Source: an uncultured Flavobacteriales bacterium
GTDB lineage: Bacteria; Bacteroidota; Bacteroidia; Flavobacteriales_D; Parvicellaceae
Direction of reading: 5' to 3'
Length of the DNA stretch: 53,032 bases
NCBI GenBank assembly: GCA_943787535.1
Contig: CALSMU010000018.1
Coordinates: 1-53,032 of the forward strand
Part shown: one piece after another, positions 33,217 to 42,405 of the stretch
How the letters are laid out: each line of letters begins with the position of its first letter
How positions within the stretch are numbered: position 1 is the first letter of the stretch
Notes under the pieces: model-generated
Databases searched by the model: none
What the model was told of the DNA's origin: nothing
The model's input: the letters and a program-made list of their open reading frames with translations, nothing else
Program-made: the position numbers and the translations under genes

Positions 33217-33591
33217 ATGAAGCTATTTTTGACCAGCCTACTATTTATCTTTTCCTTAAACGGAAACAGTCAAGCAAAGATTACGTTTAAAGAAAAAACC
33301 CATAGGTTTCCAAAGACAAAAGAAGGTGTTTTACTAGAACATGATTACGCTTTTACAAACACTGGAAATAAGCCACTGATAATTGATGGAATAAAAGTTA
33401 CTTGCACATGCACGAAATTCACTTATCCAAAAACACCGATTTTGCCGGGCGAAAAAGGTGTTATTCATGTTTCTTTTGATACCAATAAAAAATATGAATG
33501 GCAAAATAGAACATTGGTAATTTCAAGCAATGCTGAAAAACCGAAAAGCATTATTCGTTTCAAAGTAATGGTTGTTAACGAAAAGCATTAG
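33217..33591 (+). CDS. short DUF1573 secreted protein
   Basis: A 124-residue protein with a signal peptide ending N-S-Q-A. One DUF1573 domain fills the rest: Y-A-F-T-N-T-G-N-K-P-L-I-I, T-C-T-C-T in place of S-C-G-C-T, and I-S-S-N-A-E-K. The start is 15 bases after the terminator T run of its paralog, so it needs read-through or a promoter inside the terminator region. Probably a tandem duplicate that has diverged. Confidence 0.88.
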   Translation: MKLFLTSLLFIFSLNGNSQAKITFKEKTHRFPKTKEGVLLEHDYAFTNTGNKPLIIDGIKVTCTCTKFTYPKTPILPGEKGVIHVSFDTNKKYEWQNRTLVISSNAEKPKSIIRFKVMVVNEKH

Positions 33592-33624
33592 GTTTTGAAA
33601 GTATTTTAGGAGAAAAAACTAGCT

Positions 33625-33657
33625 TTTGTGTTTATAGCTATTTCATCATTACATTTG
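33625..33657 (+). promoter_or_regulatory. promoter of TraB/GumN gene
   Basis: TTTG (33625-33628), 21 bases, then TACATTTG (33650-33657), the full Bacteroidota -33/-7 layout. The start codon is 17 bases downstream. Confidence 0.55.
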
Positions 33658-33674
33658 TAAATCATTCACCTACC

Positions 33675-34541
33675 ATGAAAAAATACATTATTTACTTCTC
33701 CATTTTACTTTCCCAAATAGTTGGATGTGGACAAGAAAAATACAACAGTTTGTTTTGGGAAATATCAGGAAATGGGCTTAAAGATCATTCATACTTATAC
33801 GGGACCATGCACACGCAAGATGAGCGCGCTTTCCAATTTAAAGAAGGTGTAATGGACGCTTTTAACAAGGCAGAAATATACGCTATGGAGCTAAATATGG
33901 ATAGTGTGAATCAAGGTGCTTTATTGAGCAAATTAATTATGGACTCAACTTACTCCCTTAAAACATTGTTAACAACGGATGAATATGCAGTAGTATCAAA
34001 TTTCTTCAAGGATTCGTTGGGACAGCCCTTATTTATGTTTGAAAAGATGCAACCGCTGTTTACAGCCCAAATGGTTACTCTAAGAGATTTAGAAGCACAA
34101 CAAACCGACGCATTGGATATTTACTTTTTTAAAGAAGCTAAAAAACAAGAGAAACAGACAATTGGTTTAGAAAAAACCATGGAACAAATCGATGCATTTA
34201 GTGCCATCCCATATGAATTACAGGCTAAGGGATTAGTTGATGCAGTAACAGACTATGGAAAGGAAGGTAAATTAGACATGGACACCATGATAAAACATTA
34301 TGCTGAAGGAAACCTGGACAAACTTTTGGAAATGACAACAAAAGATGAAGAAGATAAAGAAATGGCTAAAATTTTTAACGATATATTCCTAGTGAAACGA
34401 AATTATAACATGGCCGATAGAGCTGAGCCATACATTAAAGAAGGAAGCACCTTTATTGCAGTTGGTGCTGCTCACTTGCCTGGAGAAGAAGGTGTTATTG
34501 AACTACTGCGTAAGAAAGGTTATAAAGTAATTGCAAAATAA
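33675..34541 (+). CDS. TraB/GumN family lipoprotein
   Basis: A 288-residue protein with a signal ending I-V-G-C, a good lipobox at Cys18. TraB/GumN motifs are present: Y-L-Y-G-T-M-H near residue 40, I-G-L-E-K-T-M-E-Q-I (about 161-170), R-N-Y-N-M-A (about 245) and F-I-A-V-G-A-A-H-L-P-G (about 265) near the end. Family members are proposed membrane-linked metal-dependent hydrolases (Tiki-like), with activity unknown in bacteria. The gene end overlaps the following radical SAM gene if the TTG start of that gene is used. Confidence 0.9.
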   Translation: MKKYIIYFSILLSQIVGCGQEKYNSLFWEISGNGLKDHSYLYGTMHTQDERAFQFKEGVMDAFNKAEIYAMELNMDSVNQGALLSKLIMDSTYSLKTLLTTDEYAVVSNFFKDSLGQPLFMFEKMQPLFTAQMVTLRDLEAQQTDALDIYFFKEAKKQEKQTIGLEKTMEQIDAFSAIPYELQAKGLVDAVTDYGKEGKLDMDTMIKHYAEGNLDKLLEMTTKDEEDKEMAKIFNDIFLVKRNYNMADRAEPYIKEGSTFIAVGAAHLPGEEGVIELLRKKGYKVIAK

Positions 34542-35742
34542 ACCCGTGATTCCTAAATCAATATGTTTAATGCCATGGATTCATTTATATGTGGATACAA
34601 GCGGAAATGCAAAAGCCTGCTGCAATACCAGTATTACCTATGGTAATGTAAACAACGAGAGTATCGAATCTATTTGGAATGGAGAATCGATTAAAACATT
34701 TCGGAAAAACTTACTAGAAGGTCAGAAAGATAAAAGGTGTGCATCTTGTTTTAAAAGAGAAGCAGTCAATAAAAGCAGTATTCGAACCGAAACCTTAGAC
34801 AAGTACAAATCTTACCTTGAATGGCTTCCAAAGACCTCCTCTGATGGCACCTGCAAGCTATCTAAACCGGTTTATTTAGATATTCGCTACAGTAACGTTT
34901 GCAATTTGAAATGCAGAACATGTTGGCATGGAGCTAGTTCTAGCTGGTTTAATGATGCTAAATTATTGAGAACTAATTTTGGAGATAAAGCCCTAATAAA
35001 AGCAACACCAAAGAATGAAAAATTAATTGATGACTTGTTCACCTTCGACACTGAATTAGCGGAAGTATACTTTGCAGGTGGAGAGCCATTAAGGATGGAG
35101 GAACATTATTCCTTCTTAGATTCTTTACTTGCTAAAAATCAAACGGATCTTCATTTACGCTACAATACAAATCTAAGTACATTAGCATTAAAGGGTAAAA
35201 GTGTTTTAGACTATTGGAAAAAGTTTAAGAAAATTACCATAGCTGTAAGCATTGATGCAATTGGCGAAAAAGCAGCGTATATTAGAAGTGGATTGAAATG
35301 GAATAAGTTTTTGGAAAACATTGAATTAATCAAGGAACAATGTCCACACATTAAACTCCAAATTGCGCCCACGGTTAGTAACTTATCCATACTCACATTA
35401 TGCGATTTACATCAATATTTTGTTAAGAATAATTTAACAAAAATGAATGATATCTACCTCAACATACTGGATCGTCCGAATTATTACAATTGCAAAAACT
35501 TATCAAAACCAGTTAAGGAAAAAGCGAAAGAGAATTTAATCGCACACATACATTGGTTAAATCAAAACAATGCTTCAAAACTTGTAATTAAAGAATTTGA
35601 AGCCGTAATCGACTATATGACAATTCCCTCTAACGCTTCTGATTTAAAAGAATTTGCAAAACAAACTGAAAAATTGGATACAATTAGACATGAAGACTTT
35701 AATACCATTTTTCCAGAATTGAGGGATTTATCAAAAATCTGA
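34531..35742 (+). CDS. radical SAM protein with N-terminal SPASM/twitch-type Cys cluster
   Basis: A 403-residue enzyme. The radical SAM 4Fe-4S motif C124-N-L-K-C128-R-T-C131 is present, with G-G-E-P for SAM binding. Before it, the N-terminal segment C12, C30-C31, C70 and C73 (with A-C-C-N-T, W-N-G, R-C-A-S-C) is the SPASM-like layout that would hold a second cluster. This is the 'twitch domain-containing' type common in marine Bacteroidota; the substrate is unknown and no peptide precursor is seen nearby. The start is TTG at 34531 or GTG at 34546; the GTG avoids overlap with the upstream gene. Confidence 0.88.
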   Translation: MQNKPVIPKSICLMPWIHLYVDTSGNAKACCNTSITYGNVNNESIESIWNGESIKTFRKNLLEGQKDKRCASCFKREAVNKSSIRTETLDKYKSYLEWLPKTSSDGTCKLSKPVYLDIRYSNVCNLKCRTCWHGASSSWFNDAKLLRTNFGDKALIKATPKNEKLIDDLFTFDTELAEVYFAGGEPLRMEEHYSFLDSLLAKNQTDLHLRYNTNLSTLALKGKSVLDYWKKFKKITIAVSIDAIGEKAAYIRSGLKWNKFLENIELIKEQCPHIKLQIAPTVSNLSILTLCDLHQYFVKNNLTKMNDIYLNILDRPNYYNCKNLSKPVKEKAKENLIAHIHWLNQNNASKLVIKEFEAVIDYMTIPSNASDLKEFAKQTEKLDTIRHEDFNTIFPELRDLSKI

Positions 35743-35748
35743 AATACC

Positions 35749-37506
35749 TTACTTATATTGAATATCGAACAGCTTCTTATAAGCTCCATTCAGGCTTAAT
35801 AATTCTTGATGTGATCCTGATTCAATTATCTCACCTTGTTCCATTACAATAATCTTATCCGACTTACTGATAGTGGATAATCGGTGGGCAATAATAATAG
35901 AAGTTCTACCTTCAGTCAATTTTTCAATAGCTAATTGAATCAATTCTTCTGATTCGGTATCTATTGAAGAGGTAGCTTCATCTAAAATTAAAATACGCGG
36001 ATTGTAAACGTAGGCTCTAATAAAAGAGATCAATTGGCGTTGACCAACTGATAACATTCCTCCCCTCTCTCCTACTACAAAATCGTAATTATCGGGTAAA
36101 GACATAATAAATTCATGCGCTCCAACTTGCTTCGCTGCTTCAATTACTTTTTCTCTCGAAATGGAATCATCTCCAAGAGTAATGTTATTTAAAACAGTAT
36201 CTGAATACAAAAAGACATCTTGTAAAACCACAGCTACATTGTTACGAATTAAGTCAATATCAATATCCCTTAGTTCATCTCCGTCAACTATTATTTCTCC
36301 TTTTTGATATTCGTAAAACCGACTTAATAGGTTTATAATAGACGACTTTCCAGCTCCAGTTGCACCAACAAACGCTATAGTTTCTCCTGGAGAAAGTGAG
36401 AAATTAATACCTTTTAGAACAAAGGTGGGCTCATTGTAGGCAAACCAAACATCTTTAAAAGCTATATCTCCTTTAAACTCCTTACTCACAACCTCACCAT
36501 TATTCTCAATTTGCTCCTTTGTGTCAAGCACCTTAAACACACGAGAACTACCAACCATGCCCATTTGCAACACATTAAAACGATCTGCAAGCAGGCGGAT
36601 AGGTCTATACATCATATTTATAAAAAGCATGAACATTGTAAGTTGAGCAGCTAAATCACTTCCCTTTACACCTTCATTATCCAGCTGCATCATTGTGTAA
36701 ATAATTAACAATGCCAATGATAATGAACTTAATATATCAACAATTGGCATAAATATAGAATATGCCCAAACCGACTTAATGTGAGCTTTTTTGTGCTTTT
36801 CATTAATCTTTTTAAACTTTTCAGATTCTATTTCCTCCCTTCCAAAAATCTTGACAATATTAATTCCGGTAAGATGTTCTTGAACAAATGTATTCAAGCG
36901 AGATACTTGCGTTCGCGCTTCCTGAAAAGCTTTTTTTATTGCCTTTTTAAAAATATTAGCAGCAACCAATAAAATAGGAATTGGAATGATAACCATTAAT
37001 GCTAATTCCCAATTTATTACAAACATGCAAACCAATACCCCAGCAAGCTTTAACAAATCACCAAAGATGGTCAGCAATCCTTGAGAAAAAACATCTGCTA
37101 CGGTTTCAATATCGCTAACAGCTCTGGTTACCAGCATCCCAATCGGATGCGTATCAAAATACTTGAGTCGCAATCGGGTAATATGTGAAAATAACTCTAC
37201 ACGTAAATCTTTTATTACATTCTGACCAATTATATGTCCTACATAAGTATGAAAAAACTGTCCTATTGCCTCTGACATTAATAATCCAATGAGAACAAAA
37301 GTCCAGTATAAAAGTCCTGCGGCATCCGGGTTTTCGATGCAAGAACCCACCATAAACCCAAAAATAATAGGACGAATAGAAGTAACAACAGCCAAAATGA
37401 AGGTCAGTGCTAATGCACCCACCATTAACATTCTATACGGTCGTGCATAGCCCATTATTCTTGCGAACAATTTACTATCCCACGCTTTTCCGGTTACTTC
37501 ACTCAT
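35749..37506 (-). CDS. ABC exporter, MsbA/MDR half-transporter
   Basis: A 585-residue protein with the six-helix exporter membrane domain (about 20-320) fused to an ATPase. Walker A is G-A-T-G-A-G-K-S-S, the Q loop V-L-Q-D-V-F, the signature L-S-V-G-Q-R-Q-L (variant of LSGGQ), Walker B I-L-I-L-D-E-A-T and the H loop I-A-H-R-L. It fits the lipid or drug exporter group; the substrate is not inferable. Works as a homodimer or with a partner elsewhere. Converges on the radical SAM gene with 6 bases between stops. Confidence 0.93.
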   Translation of the reverse strand: MSEVTGKAWDSKLFARIMGYARPYRMLMVGALALTFILAVVTSIRPIIFGFMVGSCIENPDAAGLLYWTFVLIGLLMSEAIGQFFHTYVGHIIGQNVIKDLRVELFSHITRLRLKYFDTHPIGMLVTRAVSDIETVADVFSQGLLTIFGDLLKLAGVLVCMFVINWELALMVIIPIPILLVAANIFKKAIKKAFQEARTQVSRLNTFVQEHLTGINIVKIFGREEIESEKFKKINEKHKKAHIKSVWAYSIFMPIVDILSSLSLALLIIYTMMQLDNEGVKGSDLAAQLTMFMLFINMMYRPIRLLADRFNVLQMGMVGSSRVFKVLDTKEQIENNGEVVSKEFKGDIAFKDVWFAYNEPTFVLKGINFSLSPGETIAFVGATGAGKSSIINLLSRFYEYQKGEIIVDGDELRDIDIDLIRNNVAVVLQDVFLYSDTVLNNITLGDDSISREKVIEAAKQVGAHEFIMSLPDNYDFVVGERGGMLSVGQRQLISFIRAYVYNPRILILDEATSSIDTESEELIQLAIEKLTEGRTSIIIAHRLSTISKSDKIIVMEQGEIIESGSHQELLSLNGAYKKLFDIQYK

Positions 37507-37591
37507 TGATTTATTCCTATTGCCTCACAAAAGTACATTATTTAGACTGAATCAAATTGATTCGGCTAGCACTAATTATGAAAATATAATC

Positions 37592-37599
37592 TATCTTTG
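37592..37599 (+). promoter_or_regulatory. -7 promoter box (TATCTTTG) of small membrane protein
   Basis: Perfect TAnnTTTG only 4 bases before the ATG at 37604, implying a leaderless or nearly leaderless mRNA. Confidence 0.5.
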
Positions 37600-37603
37600 T
37601 TGC

Positions 37604-37795
37604 ATGAAATTAGTACTATTATCTATAGGTTTATTAGCTTTAGGAGTCTTAGGAATTTCCATAAAAATATGGGCTAAAAAAGACGGTGAATTTGCAGGAA
37701 CTTGTGCGAGCAACAACCCCCTATTAAAGCAAGAAGGAGAGTCTTGCAGTGTATGCGGTGCTCGCCCAGACGAAATGTGTAAGGAAGATAAATAA
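37604..37795 (+). CDS. small Cys-containing membrane protein
   Basis: A 63-residue protein. The N-terminal helix (M-K-L-V-L-L-S-I-G-L-L-A-L-G-V) anchors it to the membrane; the soluble part has G-E-F-A-G-T-C-A-S-N-N-P and C-S-V-C-G-A-R-P-D-E-M-C, with four Cys that could bind a metal or form disulphides. Homologs of this type are common and unnamed in Bacteroidota. The ATG at 37604 is chosen because the promoter box lies just before it; a longer frame from 37520 crosses the box. Role unknown. Confidence 0.75.
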   Translation: MKLVLLSIGLLALGVLGISIKIWAKKDGEFAGTCASNNPLLKQEGESCSVCGARPDEMCKEDK

Positions 37796-37901
37796 TTCTT
37801 TCATCCTCTGCTATTCGAGACTTTTTACTTCCAATACCTTATCATCTTGATAAGTTTTATTAAAAACTGATAATTATGCTTTAACCGAAGCTTATTAGGG
37901 T

Positions 37902-37909
37902 TATCTTTG
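37902..37909 (+). promoter_or_regulatory. -7 promoter box (TATCTTTG) of desaturase gene
   Basis: Perfect TAnnTTTG about 27 bases before the ATG at 37937. It covers the TTG at 37907, which rules that codon out as the start. Confidence 0.55.
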
Positions 37910-37936
37910 CACCAGATATTAAAAACATACAGGATT

Positions 37937-39055
37937 ATGAGTGTGCCAGTTGTTAAGTTTAATGTAAAAGATCAAACGGAGTTCTTCAAAGAATTACGAA
38001 AGAGAGTTAACAAGTATTTTAAAGACAATAACATTTCTCGATATGCAAATTTCAACATGAAATTTAAATCAGCATTTATGATCTGTCTATACTTTGCACC
38101 ATTGGTCTTAATGCTGACTGGTATTGTTGCAAACGTTTGGTTGGTTTTATTAATGTGGGCGTTAATGGGGTTTGGAATGTCAGGTATTGGCTTATCAATT
38201 ATGCATGACGCCAACCATGGCTCTTATTCAAAGAACCAAAAAGTAAATAACGCAATGGGGTGGTTAATCCATTTTATTGGAGGATACAAAGAAAATTGGA
38301 AAATTCAACACAACGTTCTTCACCATTCTTTTACGAATATAGAGGGGTTTGATGAAGATATTGAAATCGGAATAATGCGCTTCAGTCCTACTCAAAAAAG
38401 GAGAATGCTGCATCGTTTTCAAATATTTTATGCACCATTTTTATACGGATTGATGACAGTTTATTGGTGTAGTGCTAAGGACTTTATTCAATTATTTCGC
38501 TACAATAAAAAAGATTTATTAAAAGGACAAGGGCTTACCCTTGCAAAAGGGTTTTTTCAGATTCTAGCAAATAAAATATGGTATTTTGCTTTGTTACTTG
38601 TAGTACCCTCCCTATTGGTTGATCTACCTTGGTGGCAATCTTTTATTGGTTTTGGAATTATGCACTTTATTTGTGGATTAATCCTTTCTTTTGTATTTCA
38701 ACCTGCTCACGTCATTGAAGAAACAGAATTTTACGATACAGATGAAAATGGAACTGTTGATAATAACTGGGCTATACATCAAGTTAAAACTACTGCAAAC
38801 TTTGCGAATGGCAGTTACTTTTTTTCCTGGTTTATTGGTGGTCTAAATTTTCAAATTGAACACCATTTGTTTCCAAACATTTGTCATATTCATTATAAGA
38901 AGCTTTCCAAAATAGTTCAGGAAACAACTAAGGAATTCAACTTACCTTACCACCAGCATAAAACATTTTTTGGAGCTATTAAAAGTCATTTGACTTTACT
39001 TAATCAACTTGGCACGGGAAAATATGAACGTAACTTAGCCAATAATAAAGGCTAA
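37937..39055 (+). CDS. membrane fatty acid (acyl-CoA/acyl-lipid) desaturase
   Basis: A 372-residue di-iron enzyme of the membrane desaturase family. The three His boxes are H-D-A-N-H (about 80), H-N-V-L-H-H (about 117) and the final Q-I-E-H-H (about 305), the last in the front-end (Delta-5/6-like) form where Q replaces the first His. Hydrophobic pairs lie between them. There is no cytochrome b5 domain, so it uses a separate electron donor. Expected to insert a double bond and keep membranes fluid in the cold. The start follows the promoter box. Confidence 0.92.
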   Translation: MSVPVVKFNVKDQTEFFKELRKRVNKYFKDNNISRYANFNMKFKSAFMICLYFAPLVLMLTGIVANVWLVLLMWALMGFGMSGIGLSIMHDANHGSYSKNQKVNNAMGWLIHFIGGYKENWKIQHNVLHHSFTNIEGFDEDIEIGIMRFSPTQKRRMLHRFQIFYAPFLYGLMTVYWCSAKDFIQLFRYNKKDLLKGQGLTLAKGFFQILANKIWYFALLLVVPSLLVDLPWWQSFIGFGIMHFICGLILSFVFQPAHVIEETEFYDTDENGTVDNNWAIHQVKTTANFANGSYFFSWFIGGLNFQIEHHLFPNICHIHYKKLSKIVQETTKEFNLPYHQHKTFFGAIKSHLTLLNQLGTGKYERNLANNKG

Positions 39056-39130
39056 GAAAATTCCCAAATTGATCTATAGGTTTCTAGGATGTTACAATTC
39101 ATTGACTCCCAAATTTTGCTTGATATTGAC

Positions 39131-40402
39131 TCATTTCACTACTCTATTTTTATCTAATATTCTAAATTTAATCAATGCTTCTAACTCTGTTTTCAAGGGT
39201 TGATTGATTACTCCTAATTCCAACAGTAGCTCATTTGAAGCACCTAAAACGGGCACTTGTTCATGGAAATTATCGCGTGAAAAATGGACGTATTTCATAA
39301 TCCAAAAAGCATCAAACACCTTAAAAAACCGAGTAACAAATGCTTTCTCAGAATTTGCATTTTTTGCTATTTCATCTATTTTTACACTAAATTCTCGCAC
39401 ATCAATAAACTGATTAATTAACCTGCTTAAAGTGCTGGCTTTTAATTTATTATCACATAACAAAACCTCTCTAACAAACGCTTTAAGCTCTACAAATATC
39501 TTAAAGTTATATGTTTCTAGCCTTGTCTGGTTTGAACCTATAATTTCACCAACCGCTTTCCCGGTTCCAAACGGAACTCGATCCGAAATTCTTGGTGACG
39601 GAACTACTGTAGTAACATTTAGCTCCGTAAAGCTTCCCAACTGTATAATCTTATTTAAAAAGTAAAAATCCTCCCCCGCTTTTCGTTTATTCATTCCGCC
39701 TTGTTTGGCATATGCCGAAGCTCTAACTGCCATACTCGAACCTATCGTATGAAACACAAATGGAAGTCCGGTATATTGCTGTGCATTTTTGTAATAGCGC
39801 AAATGCAATTCATATGAAATAATCGCATTATATTCTTCCATGGTATGAGAGCTCCCTTCTAAAGGGTGCTCAAAATGAATAGAACATCCGGGAGTTTTTG
39901 GATGCTTTTTAAAATGGGATATAATTGCTTCAAAATAATTTGATTCACAAAGACTATCTGCATCAAAACAAACAATAATTCCATCTTTATTAATCTTCGA
40001 GAATCGATTTAAAGCTTCATCCATTCCAATTTTCCGAGCCAATCCTACACCCGCTTTTTTAGGAGGCATATCAAATACTTCTAGGGTTTTAAAAGTTATT
40101 GACTCAGAATTGTTCTTCACAGCAAATCCATTTGCTTGAATTGCTGTTGTTTCGTTTTGACGAACAATATTTTCAGCTGCATTTAATCCATGATTGATAA
40201 CAGTAATAACCTCAACAGAAACACCTAGCGGAACAAAAGAATCCTTAAGCGACTGCAAACTTTCCAACAAATTAGGCTCATTATAGGAAGGAATAACAAC
40301 GATCAATTCCAAATTGGAAGGAACAAGACTATTCAATTCTGATTCTCGATAATTGAATCGATCAAAATAAACAGCAGCAATAGAACGTATTTCTTTAGCC
40401 AT
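39131..40402 (-). CDS. family 2 glycosyltransferase
   Basis: A 423-residue enzyme with a GT-A fold. V-V-I-P-S-Y-N-E-P-N (about 33-42) opens the nucleotide-sugar site, C-F-D-A-D-S (about 150) is the D-x-D metal motif, and G-E-D-F-Y-F-L-N-K (about 240) matches the E-D-x-x-F catalytic segment. No membrane helix is obvious, so it is cytoplasmic or peripheral. The acceptor is unknown. It lies 9 bases downstream of pdxH on the same strand and may be co-transcribed, though no shared pathway is apparent. Confidence 0.88.
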   Translation of the reverse strand: MAKEIRSIAAVYFDRFNYRESELNSLVPSNLELIVVIPSYNEPNLLESLQSLKDSFVPLGVSVEVITVINHGLNAAENIVRQNETTAIQANGFAVKNNSESITFKTLEVFDMPPKKAGVGLARKIGMDEALNRFSKINKDGIIVCFDADSLCESNYFEAIISHFKKHPKTPGCSIHFEHPLEGSSHTMEEYNAIISYELHLRYYKNAQQYTGLPFVFHTIGSSMAVRASAYAKQGGMNKRKAGEDFYFLNKIIQLGSFTELNVTTVVPSPRISDRVPFGTGKAVGEIIGSNQTRLETYNFKIFVELKAFVREVLLCDNKLKASTLSRLINQFIDVREFSVKIDEIAKNANSEKAFVTRFFKVFDAFWIMKYVHFSRDNFHEQVPVLGASNELLLELGVINQPLKTELEALIKFRILDKNRVVK

Positions 40403-40411
40403 CCTGTGTTA

Positions 40412-41068
40412 TCAAGGAGATAATCGTTCTATTTTCCATTCTGCACCTTCTTTGACATAAACAATTCTATCGTGCAAACGACTTGCTCTACCTTGCCAGA
40501 ATTCTATCTTGCTTGGCTTTAAAACATACCCACCCCAATGATCAGGACGGTTAACCTCAATATCTTTATAAAGTTCTGTATAATTTAAAACACGCTTTTC
40601 CAATTCTTCTCTAGTTGTCAAAACATCACTTTGCAATGAAGCCCAAGCTCCTATTTGACTCTTTTTAGGACGGCCGGCAAAGTATTTGTCAGATATGTCT
40701 TTCGAAACTTTAACAACATCACCTTCTATCCTAATTTGCCTCTCAAGTTCTGCCCAATACAAATTAAGAGCTGCTTTCGGTGTCGAAAGTAATTCCTTTC
40801 CTTTTTGGCTTAAGTAGTTCGTATAAAAAACAAAGCCATCATCTAAAATATCGCGCATATACACAATACGTGATGAAGGCTGACCATCTAAACCAACCGT
40901 AGAAAGACACATCGCATAAGGATCTAGGATTTTAGAATTAACGGCCTCTTGAAACCAAACCGCATATTGTTTAAAAGGATCATTATCAACTGAACCCTCA
41001 GTTAAAGGCCTCTCAGCAAAATCTCTTCGAACCTGATTCATATAATTCTTAATTTCCTCTAAACTCAT
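40412..41068 (-). CDS. pdxH: pyridoxamine 5'-phosphate oxidase
   Basis: A 218-residue flavoenzyme that oxidises pyridoxamine or pyridoxine phosphate to pyridoxal phosphate, the last step of vitamin B6 synthesis and salvage. Visible motifs: P-F-K-Q-Y-A-V-W-F-Q-E-A near residue 30, S-S-R-I-V-Y-M-R (FMN site, about 65), F-Y-T-N-Y-L-S-Q-K-G-K-E-L, the E-R-Q-I-R-I-E-G (about 110), and the C-terminal F-W-Q-G-R-x-S-R-L-H-D-R and L-S-P end. The length is standard for the family. Confidence 0.97.
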   Translation of the reverse strand: MSLEEIKNYMNQVRRDFAERPLTEGSVDNDPFKQYAVWFQEAVNSKILDPYAMCLSTVGLDGQPSSRIVYMRDILDDGFVFYTNYLSQKGKELLSTPKAALNLYWAELERQIRIEGDVVKVSKDISDKYFAGRPKKSQIGAWASLQSDVLTTREELEKRVLNYTELYKDIEVNRPDHWGGYVLKPSKIEFWQGRASRLHDRIVYVKEGAEWKIERLSP

Positions 41069-41099
41069 ATTACTATTTTCTAAATAAAAAAAGACATTG

Positions 41100-41107
41100 C
41101 AAAGATA
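41100..41107 (-). promoter_or_regulatory. -7 promoter box (TATCTTTG) of pdxH
   Basis: Perfect TAnnTTTG on the minus strand 31 bases before the pdxH start. Upstream element unclear. Confidence 0.5.
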
Positions 41108-41282
41108 GTACTTGTAAGGCCTTTTTCTAAACTATTTTATCAAATACGCTACACAAATTAGCTATACGATTTATTATAGTACTTTTCATAAGCATAAAAA
41201 TATTCAATATCGGTTGCTTCAATGCTTTGCAACTAAATCTCCACTCTGAGAGCAACGTGTAGATTTTTCTAATTCTAACTTC

Positions 41283-42179
41283 CTACCTTTTAAATACAGG
41301 CTCTGTTATTTTCAACACAACACTACTTCCATCTTTTTTTGCGCCAATTAACACAGATGGCTGTTTAGCTGTAAACGCAAATTTCTCTGCTTTAAATTCA
41401 AATCTACTTCCTTCATTTTTGACAAAAGCTTTGTCGTATTTTGCAGATTTTGCAAAACCTTCAGGCACTCTTTCTTGAATAACCTTAATCATTGACTCTT
41501 TCAAAGCACTGGCTAGCAAAGCGTCATTATTTGTATTAAATTCAACTTGGAATTCATAAATATTATCTCCGTCTACAAAAACTTGTTGCCCTTTTCCTGC
41601 TTTAAATTTAACTTTAACACCGAAGACATTTCCTTCCTTAGCTCCGTTTATAGTATTTGCAAAACTTCCCTTTTTACTGTCGTTTAAAATAGATTGAAAG
41701 ACGGAATCAAAATCTTCCATAACAGACTTTATAAGTAACGCTCTCTCCCTGGCGTCTTGTTTTTTCTGCTGATCACCTATTTTAGCTATTAAACCATCAA
41801 GTTTTGTGCGAAATATTTGCTTATCACTATCCGACCATTTAACCAAATCAGTATCTTTTAAAATAGTATAGACATTAGATAATGCCATACTTTGATCAGA
41901 TAGGTTCTCTGTAGTAACTATCATTGCTTTTAGCATTTTTACTTCATATACCTTAGAAATAAATTCCACAGTCAATTCAGATACTTGCTTGACAGTAGAA
42001 GCGTCTTTACAATTCGACTCCCATGTCTTTTTTTGCTTTTTCCAAGCCTTAACAAATTCTTTATTGGAAACATTTGACTCCAGTTCTTCTAGCATTCCTG
42101 CATAATCCTGAATCAATCCTTGTGCGTTTCCTCCAAAAGCGAATAAAGAAACGAGTAATATTAAAAATAATTTTTTCAT
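41283..42179 (-). CDS. hypothetical secreted protein
   Basis: A 298-residue protein with a clear signal peptide (M-K-K-L-F-L-I-L-L...G-G-N-A-Q). The first half of the mature protein is helical and charged; the second half is beta-rich, with V-F-G-V-K-V-K-F-K, V-F-V-D-G-D-N-I-Y-E-F-Q-V-E-F and late V-L-K-I-T-E-P-V-F. There are no repeats, lipobox or catalytic motif that I recognise, and no sorting tail, so it is likely periplasmic. Not assigned to a family. It is isolated, more than 200 bases from pdxH and from the divergent MBL-side genes. Confidence 0.78.
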   Translation of the reverse strand: MKKLFLILLVSLFAFGGNAQGLIQDYAGMLEELESNVSNKEFVKAWKKQKKTWESNCKDASTVKQVSELTVEFISKVYEVKMLKAMIVTTENLSDQSMALSNVYTILKDTDLVKWSDSDKQIFRTKLDGLIAKIGDQQKKQDARERALLIKSVMEDFDSVFQSILNDSKKGSFANTINGAKEGNVFGVKVKFKAGKGQQVFVDGDNIYEFQVEFNTNNDALLASALKESMIKVIQERVPEGFAKSAKYDKAFVKNEGSRFEFKAEKFAFTAKQPSVLIGAKKDGSSVVLKITEPVFKR

Positions 42180-42285
42180 AACTCTAAATTAATAAATTTC
42201 ACAAAACCCTATAGGCTAAAGCAATATTTTGAGGAAGCTGATGCAAACTCTATGCCGTCAAAATTATTAATTACAGATAATAAAG

Positions 42286-42393
42286 ATGAAAAAGAGAGAA
42301 ATACTTTTCATTTTCATAATTTTATACGGAATTTACAATAGTACTTCCTATTGCAATATAACAATGGACATAATTCATTCATTTACAAACTAA
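42286..42393 (+). CDS. possible 35-residue small protein ahead of MBL hydrolase
   Basis: The open frame starts M-K-K-R-E-I-L-F-I-F-I-I-L-Y-G-I and ends in a short polar tail with one Cys (S-Y-C-N-I-T). It looks like a signal peptide or single membrane helix. The stop lies 12 bases before the MBL start, so it could be translated from the same mRNA as a leader or small protein. Size makes chance plausible. Confidence 0.3.
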   Translation: MKKREILFIFIILYGIYNSTSYCNITMDIIHSFTN

Positions 42394-42405
42394 TAAGGAA
42401 TTAAA

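Noticed and set aside
37907..37936. TTG at 37907 as start of the desaturase
   Set aside because: It lies inside the TATCTTTG promoter box; the ATG at 37937 is a better start.
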